Source: a virus
DNA length: 39,449 bases
IMG/VR virus record: IMGVR_UViG_3300032092_000087
Location: 1-39,449 of that record
Direction: 5' to 3' (one strand)
Positions 22,231 to 30,900 of the stretch are shown here, piece by piece. Position numbers and translations under genes: made by a program. Each line of letters opens with the position of its first letter. Position 1 is the stretch's first letter. The notes beneath the pieces are model-generated. The model ran no database searches and was not told the origin of the DNA. It was given only the letters and a program-made list of their open reading frames with translations.

Positions 22231-24135
22231 TTATCTAGGTGGATTATTCCCCCCGGGCTTGACGGTCAGGTTGCTGCCCTTCCTATATTCAAACGATTTC
22301 TGCCCGTACTGCTCGCCAAATTGCTTGGCTAGGTCCCCGTCGATACTACTGGCAAGCTGCTCCAATGCCTCGATTTTTTCTTCTGGTTTTCTTGTCTCGT
22401 CAAGGTTCATGGAGAAAATAACTTCCCCCTGTGCATTCAGAACGAAAACTTCCTGTACCCTTGGGTCATACGACCCAAACCCTTTTCCATTATCTGTGAC
22501 TTTGTACTGGCCCGGAATATTCATCCCTTTGATGAACGCATCTACGTTAAACACAGATGCATTTTCATTTCCATCTACAAGAATACGGGAAGCAATAGCC
22601 TCATCGCTTGATGTCCCATATTTTTTAGCCATTGCATCAAAGCCATTTCTCAATGCCGCAGCAGGAGCAGATGCAAGTTCTTCGGTGTAGACAGAGCCAG
22701 CTCCCTCGGTTTTGTTTTTGTTGCTCCATCTTGACCCTCCAGCACCCTTCTTGTACGACTCCTTGACATCAAGCCCCAATCCGGAAATCTCTTCAACGGT
22801 CTCTGACGTGAGAGCGTTTTTCACGTTACTTGATGCCCATTCTCCCTCTGACATGTCACCGAACGGCATGCCCTTTTTAGTGCCGTTACTGTAGTAGATT
22901 GTCGCCCCATTCTTATCGTAGTCAATCCTCAGGATGTTTTTGTTGCTCGACCTGATGTTGTTAGCAGCCTGTTCCTTTTGTGAATCGGTTCCTCCGTACA
23001 GCAACGCGAAGTCGCCAGCGAATGTACCGATGACTTTTTCGAGGTCCTTCTTTCTTTCGTCCTTCTCTTGAAGAGACGTTGGCCTCGCGTGCGGAAGAGG
23101 CTCGGTTGCGGTGCTGATGGTTGACTTCTTGTCGAGGCGCATCCGGATGTCGGTCTTCATGTACTCGTAAGCCTCCTTCTTCTGCTCCTCCGTGATGACC
23201 GGCTCAAACTTTCCCACGTCTACTTTTTTTAGAAGAACCTTCTTAGGGTCAGAAGCGGCCTCTTCCGGGTAAATTGTTGGAGAGTACCCATTTAGGTTTT
23301 CCGTCAGGATGCTCATCAGGTCAAACTTGTTTTCAAGTGCCGCTGTGATTGTTTTGTTCTCCCAATCCAAATATGGAGCAAGGTCACCCTTTGCAAGCGG
23401 GTCTCTGGTGGTGATATCCTCAAGCTCCGTGATGCTGTGTAATTTGTATGCACCCTTTACGCGTTCGAGATTGGAGCTGATTTCTATTCCAAGCCCGTCC
23501 ACAGACTTCGCATTTGCGGCATCAACGTCAAACCTGTTAAGCCTGATATTTGAGAAATTAGCCAAGTCCTTTACCGACAATGACTTTCCGATAACCATTT
23601 GCCCTGTTTTAGGGTCCTTTACCATTTGGGCTATCTCAAGAACTCCAGTAACAGGGTTTACCTTTGCAGATGTCCCTTGGAATTTTGCAAAATTTTCAAC
23701 TTGCTCGGTAAGATAAACCTCGGCTGTCTGATTTTCCTTGTTCTGGAGCCTTGTCATCACCTCGGAATACTTCTCCTGCAAGCCCTTTGCAGTCTCGTAC
23801 ATCAGGTTTGTGTCTCCATTCAGGTTTTGAACCATGAGAAGGTAGTCCTTCGGGTTCATTTGTCCCGACTTGAGCAGCCTCTGATTCATCAAAATGGTGT
23901 TCTGCCCTTCTGCTGAAAGGTTAAGCGTGAACGAGTTGAGGTTTTCATTGTCGCCAAGCGGGGCATTCTTCAGCGTTTCAAGCTGCTCCCTTGTGGCCTC
24001 GTCGATTGCAGCCTTTTTCTCCTCGCGAAGGTTGGCCTCCTCACGGAGCATGTCGACCACGCTCTTCCCAACCTCGCCCCAGTTAATCTGGCTTTCGACG
24101 TTGCGCTCGGCGTATTTGTAGAATGTTCCTGCCAT
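22231..24135 (-). CDS. Internal virion (ejection) protein, T7 gp15-like position, 634 aa
   Basis: A large polar protein with long helical, Glu/Lys/Gln-rich stretches (about residues 20-160) and a mixed second half containing a Gly/Ser/Asn-rich segment around 480. It has no membrane segment or signal peptide. It lies between a small Ala-rich internal protein and the giant protein, the same order as gp14-gp15-gp16 in T7-like phages and the cargo genes of crAss-like phages. The likely role is therefore a DNA-ejection or cargo component held in the capsid. This is inferred from order and style; I see no diagnostic motif. The start ATG 24135 lies three bases after the upstream stop, so translation is probably coupled. 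Confidence 0.65.
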   Translation of the reverse strand: MAGTFYKYAERNVESQINWGEVGKSVVDMLREEANLREEKKAAIDEATREQLETLKNAPLGDNENLNSFTLNLSAEGQNTILMNQRLLKSGQMNPKDYLLMVQNLNGDTNLMYETAKGLQEKYSEVMTRLQNKENQTAEVYLTEQVENFAKFQGTSAKVNPVTGVLEIAQMVKDPKTGQMVIGKSLSVKDLANFSNIRLNRFDVDAANAKSVDGLGIEISSNLERVKGAYKLHSITELEDITTRDPLAKGDLAPYLDWENKTITAALENKFDLMSILTENLNGYSPTIYPEEAASDPKKVLLKKVDVGKFEPVITEEQKKEAYEYMKTDIRMRLDKKSTISTATEPLPHARPTSLQEKDERKKDLEKVIGTFAGDFALLYGGTDSQKEQAANNIRSSNKNILRIDYDKNGATIYYSNGTKKGMPFGDMSEGEWASSNVKNALTSETVEEISGLGLDVKESYKKGAGGSRWSNKNKTEGAGSVYTEELASAPAAALRNGFDAMAKKYGTSSDEAIASRILVDGNENASVFNVDAFIKGMNIPGQYKVTDNGKGFGSYDPRVQEVFVLNAQGEVIFSMNLDETRKPEEKIEALEQLASSIDGDLAKQFGEQYGQKSFEYRKGSNLTVKPGGNNPPR

Positions 24136-24138
24136 GGC

Positions 24139-24978
24139 TTATCGGTTATATGCTGCTGCGAAAGGATTTACAAATGATTCGTACATCTTCATGTAGTCCT
24201 GATTGTACATCAATGCCGATTTCTGCTCGGGGCTTAATGCCCCCAAGAAGTTCTTGAACTCCCCACGTCCCATTTGACCGATTTTCTCGAAGTCAAGGTT
24301 TGTGAATCCGGCCCCGGCTTCTCCAAGCGTAGAGCCTTCGTAGTTCTTGACACTTCCAAACTGAGACATTTGCTCAGGTGTCATCTGGAGCTTTGATATT
24401 GCAGCCTGTTGTGCCCCCCTATCCTTCGCATACAGAGGTGCTGCAGCTGCGGCTTGTTGCCCCATGCTGACGATTCCCTCAACGCCAGCAAGCGTTGCTG
24501 CGTTTGCTGCCTCCTGAGCGTTTGCAGCCGCCATTTGGGCCCCGGCTGCTTCCTCTAAGTTGAGGTCGACATTCACGTCGCGAAGCCTCGAGTCCTCTGC
24601 TGCGGACAGCTTCTTGAGGCCAAGCATCTCCTGACCCATCGCTGAGGCAATCTCACGCTGGCCTGCGTTCTGGGCCATCTGCACCCGGCCTGCTGTCGCA
24701 GCTGCTCCGCGCTCGCTCTCGACACCGGCCTCAATGGCCTGAGCCCCGGCTGCAATCATCGCCTCGCGCTCGAGCTCGTATGGCTCCTTCTGGATTGCAA
24801 GCTGGTCGTAGAAATTCACGTCCAGCTTCTTGCGAGCATCGTCCATCATCGCCTTCGCGGCGGACTCTGCCTCGCGCTGGAGTTTCTTTTGTTTGCTGGC
24901 CTGAGCGAACGACATGCCGGTTGTTGCTGCCGTTGCTGCCAATCCCACGCCTGCTGCTATTGTTGTGAAAGCTGCCAT
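24139..24978 (-). CDS. Ala-rich internal virion protein, T7 gp14-like, 279 aa
   Basis: The N-terminus (about residues 5-27) is a hydrophobic Ala/Gly/Thr stretch that can span or insert in a membrane. It is followed by a long Ala/Gln/Glu-rich helical region (about 27-190) and a short aromatic C-terminus. This is the pattern of T7 gp14 and of similar ejection proteins in crAss-like phages, which form a pore in the outer membrane. It has tight spacing to the acetyltransferase upstream (one base between stop and start) and to the 634-aa protein downstream. The function is inferred from architecture and neighbours. Confidence 0.7.
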   Translation of the reverse strand: MAAFTTIAAGVGLAATAATTGMSFAQASKQKKLQREAESAAKAMMDDARKKLDVNFYDQLAIQKEPYELEREAMIAAGAQAIEAGVESERGAAATAGRVQMAQNAGQREIASAMGQEMLGLKKLSAAEDSRLRDVNVDLNLEEAAGAQMAAANAQEAANAATLAGVEGIVSMGQQAAAAAPLYAKDRGAQQAAISKLQMTPEQMSQFGSVKNYEGSTLGEAGAGFTNLDFEKIGQMGRGEFKNFLGALSPEQKSALMYNQDYMKMYESFVNPFAAAYNR

Positions 24979-24979
24979 A

Positions 24980-25381
24980 TCAGAGAGCCTTAATCATTTC
25001 GTTTGTGTAACTATCCCCTTTAATGTATCCGCTCGCCATGTATGCGTGCATCAAACTCTCGTGCTTGATGAGGGCGTATGCGAACTTGTATCCGGATGCC
25101 GTGGCCACAGCCGTGAGCGACGATACCAAGAGCTCAATCGCCTCTTGGCGGCTCTCTCCCCGGTAGTCCTTGTCTGAGATAATCCAGTCGACCCATGCCA
25201 CCCCGCTGTTCGTGGCGTACATGAATCCGGCGCAGACCGGTGTCTCGTCATCGAAAACAATCATGCCACCGGTTCCTTTCTCGGGCAAAAAATCCCTCGA
25301 AGGAGCCTGCCAGCCCCAATCCTTCCACCATCCGCACAGGATGTTGTCGTAGTCTTCGTGGCTGAGTATCCTGATTTGCAT
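24980..25381 (-). CDS. GNAT-family acetyltransferase-like protein, 133 aa
   Basis: The size and pattern fit a GNAT fold: an N-terminal strand-helix (R-I-L-S-H-E-D-Y), a central beta hairpin with V-C-A-G-F-M-Y-A-T-N-S-G-V-A-W-V-D-W-I-I, then D-K-D-Y-R-G-E-S-R-Q-E-A-I-E-L-L where the acetyl-CoA loop should be, and a C-terminal Y-A-L-I-K-H. The coenzyme-A loop is degenerate compared with the usual R/Q-x-x-G-x-G/A. Similar small proteins sit among tail genes of Bacteroidota podoviruses. It may modify a virion or host protein. A palindrome copy ends 8 bases upstream of its ATG. Confidence 0.72.
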   Translation of the reverse strand: MQIRILSHEDYDNILCGWWKDWGWQAPSRDFLPEKGTGGMIVFDDETPVCAGFMYATNSGVAWVDWIISDKDYRGESRQEAIELLVSSLTAVATASGYKFAYALIKHESLMHAYMASGYIKGDSYTNEMIKAL

Positions 25382-25388
25382 CTCGAAA

Positions 25389-25404
25389 GTAACTTTGAAG
25401 TTAC
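25389..25404. repeat. Dispersed palindrome copy 8, GTAACTTTGAAGTTAC
   Basis: Lies in the 39-base gap between the 269-aa tail gene and the acetyltransferase, ending 8 bases from the acetyltransferase start codon. The centre TTTGAA has one mismatched pair. Confidence 0.85.
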
Positions 25405-25420
25405 CCCAAAGATACTGCTT

Positions 25421-26230
25421 TTACGGAAAACTCTTCATCACAGAAGATTCTACAGCGAACAACTCGCTGCGGTCCGTCTCGGTGTTCGTCAGCGTGAAGA
25501 CGCACCAGTGTCCAAGCACGCCATGGGACTCGGCGACCGAGTTCTTGATGAACATGTAGTACGCATCCTGAATGCCCGGAATGCTGCCGCTCGGAACCGT
25601 TGTATCGACCACGATGTAGTTGTCTCCGCCCCGGTAGTTCACCACGACGTTCACGACCTCACCCACAAACACTGGCGTGCTGTAAGATGGCGGGAGCGTC
25701 AGGTATAGGTTGTCACCGATGCTGATTATTTTCCCGATGGCCACAAGAGGGGAAATCGAGAAGTTGATGATTACCGCAGCCGGGTTAGTCGCGTCGATTG
25801 AGACGCTCCTTCCGATTCCGTTCAGCGAGCGTAGCGGGTAGTTCTGGACCGGGTCTGCCGGGGTCGTCCCTGAATTCCTCACGAATGCGTACCAAGACTG
25901 CTCCTTCTTCTCGAACCAAGCGGCATCGATGAATCCGGTGTCTTGGATGTCGGTCACCAGCGTGGCCCCCCAAGCGTCGTCACCTTCGAGGTTCAGCGTC
26001 TTGAACAGCTTATTCTCCAGTGGCACGTCATTGAACACGCTCTGAATCTGCGAGTTATACTGCACCCCGTAGAAGTTGTTCCTCACCGGGTTTGAATTGT
26101 GCTTGTAAAGGTTACCGCCCTTGAACGTGTAGAAGAACTGGTTCATGCCCTGCATCCAGTCCGGAATGAAGGAGAAGAAGGATGTCCATCCTTCAACCCC
26201 GTCGTCGTATGTCAGTGTGTAGTCGGCCAT
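25421..26230 (-). CDS. Tail-associated structural protein, 269 aa
   Basis: Begins M-A-D-Y-T-L-T-Y-D-D-G-V and continues with S-F-I-P-D-W, N-x-F-Y-x-F-K-G-G-N-L-Y-K-H-N, and N-K-L-F-K-T-L-N-L-E-G-D-D-A-W. I recognise this pattern from a conserved tail-region protein of crAss-like and related phages with no assigned role. ATG 26230 is chosen over one at 26257 because GGAGGAG precedes it at ribosome-binding distance and it does not overlap the previous gene. The protein is beta-rich with many aromatic residues, as expected for a structural component near the muzzle or fibres. The stop lies 39 bases before the acetyltransferase. Confidence 0.7.
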   Translation of the reverse strand: MADYTLTYDDGVEGWTSFFSFIPDWMQGMNQFFYTFKGGNLYKHNSNPVRNNFYGVQYNSQIQSVFNDVPLENKLFKTLNLEGDDAWGATLVTDIQDTGFIDAAWFEKKEQSWYAFVRNSGTTPADPVQNYPLRSLNGIGRSVSIDATNPAAVIINFSISPLVAIGKIISIGDNLYLTLPPSYSTPVFVGEVVNVVVNYRGGDNYIVVDTTVPSGSIPGIQDAYYMFIKNSVAESHGVLGHWCVFTLTNTETDRSELFAVESSVMKSFP

Positions 26231-26231
26231 T

Positions 26232-27959
26232 TTATGCTCCTCCGCAATCGCATCCAATGAAGGTGACAGTGCCGGTTCCGGCTGTCACAGAAACAGTCCC
26301 CGGCCTCGCGCAGACCAGCACGGACAACCCAACTCCTACGGAGACCGTCATCGGCGTATCGTCACAGGTGGTGTACTCGACCGTGGCGGTGATGAGCCCG
26401 GTATTCTCGGCCTCGTACCTCACGCAAGTGTCTTCGCATCCGAACGCTCCTGCGTTGTTGTCGACGATGTTCGTCGTCGGAAGGTCGACCAGTTCCTCGG
26501 CCAATACCTCAAACCAGCAGTCTGCGTATGCAGGGTCGCTCACTTTCACGAGCCACCCGATGGTCATCTCCGTGTCCGAAGATGCCACAACCTCTGTCGC
26601 GGGTTCGCCACACAGGCTCAATAGGTAGTTGAACGTGTAGTCGCACGAGCAGTTTTCGAACTCAATCGTCAGGTCTGCAGGGATGATTGCATCGTATTCA
26701 CGGGCGCAAATCCTGACCACGTCCCCCGGGGTGATGAATATCCCGGACACCGCGGTCCCGTCGCATGCCGTGTAAATCATCTCGATGTCAACCAGACCTG
26801 TGTTGGTCAGTTTTAGCTGGCTGCACTGGTCCGTGCAGTCTCCAGTGGCCATTCCGAGGAACGTGGTGTCCTCAGGGTCTAGCGTCGTGGAAATTACCTC
26901 CCAAGAGCACTCTCCGTATCCAGTGGCATCAAGCAGGACGAAGTCGCCAATCGAAAGCGGCATTGCCGTCGTGATTACCCGCTGGTCTGCAGGGGATGAG
27001 TAGCAACGCTCGACGATGTACCTTGTCTCAGGTCCGCAGACACCAAAACCGATTACGACACCATTGGCATCAACCTCTACCCAGTTCCAAGACCCGCTCA
27101 TCGCTCCGGTGTTGTAGAAGCCAGCGGAAAGCGGTGTGACACCATTCTGGTCTGCAAATACCAAGTCGTACATGCCAAGGACACCAGCGGCCCCGTTGAC
27201 ATGGGCGACGTAGCTCGTCTTCGTTGCCGGTGACAAGCATGCGTCGTCACCTGTGGCCTCGACCTTGCCGCTTGCCCACGAGATGAGCGGAGCCGGGCAG
27301 TTCACGGTAACCTCGAAGTTACCCGGACTCCCGCAAACGGACGTGATGGTGTTGTGGACGATGGTATTGAAGTTGGTCGCCTTCGGTATCACCATGATGC
27401 ACTTGGTCGGAGACACAGCCGTGAGCTGCAGCTCAGGGGCCGTCACCGTCACGCTGAGGATGTTGCTTGTGGCTTGGAACGAGCCGGAGATGTACTCGTA
27501 CTCATCAAGCGAGTGCGGACTGCCCGCGACCATCCCGCAGTCCGATGCCGTCTCGCCAAGGTACGTCGGCGTGAACGGGTCCCCGGATTGCAGCCACCCG
27601 TGAAGGCTTGAGCTGAGGCCGTTGTAGGTTGTCCCGAAGAATGCCATGAATCCCATGGGCACTTGCACCGGATTGAACTCGATGATGATTGCACCAAGGG
27701 CCGAGCCTGTGTCGATGTCAAGGTCAAACACTCCGGTTCCCGGGGTGGCCAAGAACGTGATTGTTGTTCCGCTGCACTCTGTAACACACAGCGGGCACGG
27801 ATTGACAGGCTGCAGGACGCATCCAAGCAGCTCCCGGACGATTGTCCCATCGCTGTAGTATCCGTCCGGAGCGCATGTGGTCATGGCCGCATCGCTGAAC
27901 ACAGCGGTGGCATCAGCCAGTGTGGCTGCATTCAGGTAGTATGTTCCAGTGGTAGCCAT
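26232..27959 (-). CDS. Cys-rich fibre/appendage-like protein with duplicated module, 575 aa
   Basis: The N-terminus reads T-G-T-Y-Y-L-N-A-A-T-L-A-D-A-T-A-V-F-S-D-A-A, then A-P-D-G-Y-Y-S-D-G, a small repeat domain seen in Bacteroidota phage and surface proteins. The middle is beta-rich and Gly/Thr-rich. The C-terminal half is a tandem duplication: about residues 305-439 and 440-575 each consist of a beta domain followed by a Cys-rich module C-x(3)-C ... N-T-G ... Y-T-x-C-D ... C-A ... C-x-C. The same module ends the neighbouring 1576-aa protein. Probably a surface-exposed fibre or receptor-contact protein, perhaps disulfide-stabilised. The role is inferred. Confidence 0.7.
   Translation of the reverse strand: MATTGTYYLNAATLADATAVFSDAAMTTCAPDGYYSDGTIVRELLGCVLQPVNPCPLCVTECSGTTITFLATPGTGVFDLDIDTGSALGAIIIEFNPVQVPMGFMAFFGTTYNGLSSSLHGWLQSGDPFTPTYLGETASDCGMVAGSPHSLDEYEYISGSFQATSNILSVTVTAPELQLTAVSPTKCIMVIPKATNFNTIVHNTITSVCGSPGNFEVTVNCPAPLISWASGKVEATGDDACLSPATKTSYVAHVNGAAGVLGMYDLVFADQNGVTPLSAGFYNTGAMSGSWNWVEVDANGVVIGFGVCGPETRYIVERCYSSPADQRVITTAMPLSIGDFVLLDATGYGECSWEVISTTLDPEDTTFLGMATGDCTDQCSQLKLTNTGLVDIEMIYTACDGTAVSGIFITPGDVVRICAREYDAIIPADLTIEFENCSCDYTFNYLLSLCGEPATEVVASSDTEMTIGWLVKVSDPAYADCWFEVLAEELVDLPTTNIVDNNAGAFGCEDTCVRYEAENTGLITATVEYTTCDDTPMTVSVGVGLSVLVCARPGTVSVTAGTGTVTFIGCDCGGA
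26235..26642 (-). repeat. Second copy of the tandem ~135-aa unit
   Basis: Codes for about residues 440-575. It repeats the order of the first copy: C-W-F-E-V in place of C-S-W-E-V, then C-E-D-T-C ... Y-T-T-C-D ... C-A ... C-D-C at the very end. The two copies share pattern more than identity, so the duplication is old. Confidence 0.6.
26643..27047 (-). repeat. First copy of the tandem ~135-aa unit in the fibre-like protein
   Basis: Codes for about residues 305-439 of the 575-aa protein. Order of the unit: beta domain with a Cys pair and a C-S-W-E-V segment, then the Cys-rich module beginning C-T-D-Q-C. The second copy follows directly at 26235-26642. Confidence 0.6.
27307..27322. repeat. Dispersed palindrome copy 9, GTAACCTCGAAGTTAC
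   Basis: Inside the fibre-like gene; on the minus strand it is read N-F-E-V-T. With flanking bases it makes GGTAAC...GTTACC. Confidence 0.85.
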
Positions 27960-27960
27960 A

Positions 27961-30900
27961 TCAAGTCACAATATTACAACCGCAAACGGATTCTGTGATT
28001 ACCAAATCTGAATCCCTGTACGGGACCGGTATGGTCGAGGAGCAAAGCACGGTCGTCCCGAGCGGCACACCAGCGATAATGTAGGTTCCCGTGTCGCAGT
28101 CCGTGTATCCCACGTTCGCGTTTTCGTCCGCCTCGTTGTAGATTGAATAGGTCCTGCAAAGCTCTTCGCAAAGGTCGCATCCGCAGCATGCGTCGAATGC
28201 ATTTCCTTTCTCAAAGCAAAGCGTCACCTCGCGAGGAGTCCTGAAGTCCCAAATCAGGTACAGGTACTGGTCGGCCGATGCCGGCATGACAAAGTCCGCG
28301 TAGTAGGTAGGGGACGCTCCCACGTTTGGCGATGCCACCGTGGATGCTGCGAGCAGCGCGGAGATGTCCAGTGCCGTGTTCGCGTACAGCGTGTTCGACC
28401 TGAGCCACCTGAAGCCGTTCAGAGACGGGTTGAAGTCGAAGTTGTCGAAGCCAATCTTGTTCGACTGGATTCGCACGTCTGCTCCGTCAAGAGGAAAGCT
28501 GCCCGAGCCTTGGAAGCCCGCTGTCGAGACATAGCGCGATACCAGAGGCAGGCCGGGGCCCGGCTGGAACGTCACGATGTTCGATGTCGTGGGGCTCACA
28601 TACGGGCTGTCTTCCCACAGGTACTCAGCGTGGATGAAAAGGCCTACATCTATCGGGTCGGTCAGCACCACCTCAATGATAGTAAGGGGCGTTGCGACCG
28701 GGCACTGCACGTTGATTTTGATTGAGGCGGTTCCCGTCGTTGTGACCAAGATGGTCGCGGTCGTCGGAGAGACACCCGGCTTGTTGATTGTGAGCGTGCC
28801 TCCTGTGGTAACGTCGCCAGAGGTCGTGGTCACGCCATCAAACGTGACGGACACGTTGATTGTGTCGCCGGGGGTGAGGCTGACAATGGACCAGTCAACA
28901 TCGAAGTCCCCGATAAGCACGCTCAGGTCCACGCAGAACTCAAGCGGAAGCTCAGGGTCAGGGATGGTCACCGTCCTCTTGAAACCGCACTCCACGCAGT
29001 CGTCAGGAACCGGGACCGGTGTGTCGTTTGTTGACAGGACGTACTCCGTCATGTACGGGTCGTACCCTCCGACCTTCTGCGTCATCAGGGAAGCGATGAA
29101 CATGTCCCGGAACCACGGGCGCATACCCGCGTCAGAAACCACGCGCATCTGCTCGTTGTTGTACGAGTCGCCCTTGAGTTGGATTACAGCCCCGCGCTTC
29201 GCGTCCGTGAAGAACTTGTCAGAGCCCCACTTGGCGAACGACTCAGGGTTGAAACTTATTCCGAATTTCTCGATGCGAGCAATCTGAGTCCCCAGTACCT
29301 CGGGCACAGACGTGATTGCACCACCCGCAGCGGAATCAGAGAGCAGATTCTTACCAGCCAGTACATAGGAAATCTTGTCTTCTTGCAGTGTAAGGATATC
29401 GGTCTCGCGTCCGTCAATCAGCATGACCGGGCCGAACGAGTCCTCCAAGGCCTTGAAGTTGAGCAAGCCCATGTTGAATGCGTTCAGCCTGTTGACGTTG
29501 CTCTCGTCGTTGTAGACTCCGGAATACGTCAGGTCTGCGAACCGGTCGGCCTCCTTGTAGTCCTGAGCAGCTACCGATGTCACCCGGTTGCCGAGATTGA
29601 AGGTCTTGCCGACCACGGAGTCCCGGACCTTGTACGATTCGGCTCCGTTGCCAAAGGCGTAGCAGTTGAAGAACTCCGTTGACAGGATTGCCGGCTGCGC
29701 TCCTGTCTGGTCCTGCTCATCATCTTTCCCGTTGGACAAGTGGTATCCTGTGGCCGTGTCAATCGGGAACGAAACATGGTTCTCGAAAAACACGTCTGGG
29801 AGCGTGTCTGATGGCTCAGTTTCAAAAATCAAGGTGTTGTCAGCCCTGAAGACAGATATGCTCACCTTGAGGTTGGAATTGCCCGCCTTGGACACTCCGC
29901 AGGCGATTGTGCCGCTGATGTTAAGAGCAAGCAGTTCGCTGTACGGGTTACCCGGAGCGGTATTGTCTCGTACGAATTGATACTTGTTATTACAAAGGTC
30001 AGCAAGGGTAGTTGTTCCTGTTATCCCGCCGATTGCACCCGTAAAAAGTACGGGATTGTATGTGTTTCCTATTGAACATCCAGTGCCTCCTACCTCCTCA
30101 AAACCATCGTTCAGGATTTGGTCGATATTGTCCCCGTCAAACCAATCCTTAAAGTTGTTGTAGTTTGATGTCGAAACAAGTGTCTTAGTGAGCTTGTAAT
30201 ATCTTTTCTCACAGTTACCTGTTCCGCTGCTTGCTCCTCTCCTATCGAACTCGAAGTCAAAAATGATTCGGCTTCCCGCCGGGATATCGTAGTCTATCCA
30301 TTTTCCAAGTGTGCTGTCATATCTTCCAAGCGGATAGTTTACAAATGGACCCCGGTTGTTTTTCTTCGATGTCGCACTCTTTGTCCCGTAGTTGATGTAC
30401 GAGAGTTCGTCAACAATAAGAGACAGCGCATTCGGGTTCACCTTCATGTACACGCCAGACGGGACATTCACATCCACGTTGGGGTCGAGTGTGCTCGGGA
30501 TTGTAAGGAAACCCTCCTCTTTTGCTTCTTTTTCGAGAACCGTGACGTATTTGCAGTTGATGCCCGGGCCGGAGCTGTCGGCCTTCACAATAAGCCTGTC
30601 ACCAGTCTCTACCTTCCTTGCATTCTCACCCTCGAGCAAGATGTAGGCAGCGGCAGTGGCGGGGTCCAAGAAGAAGATGTTGGCGTAAATAGTCTCGTAG
30701 TTTTCCCTGTCGGCCTTGAGCACAAACTTGTACCGGGTAGCCCACTCAGGAGCAATCTGGGTGATTGGAATCGTGACCCAGATGCTGTTCTTTTGGTTGC
30801 TGTAGGAGCACGGAACGTGGACCGTGTTGTTGTTGCTCACGAGTGCCGTGGATGCCCTGTTGAACTCGTCCATGTAGACGATGCCAACCTCATACCCCCT

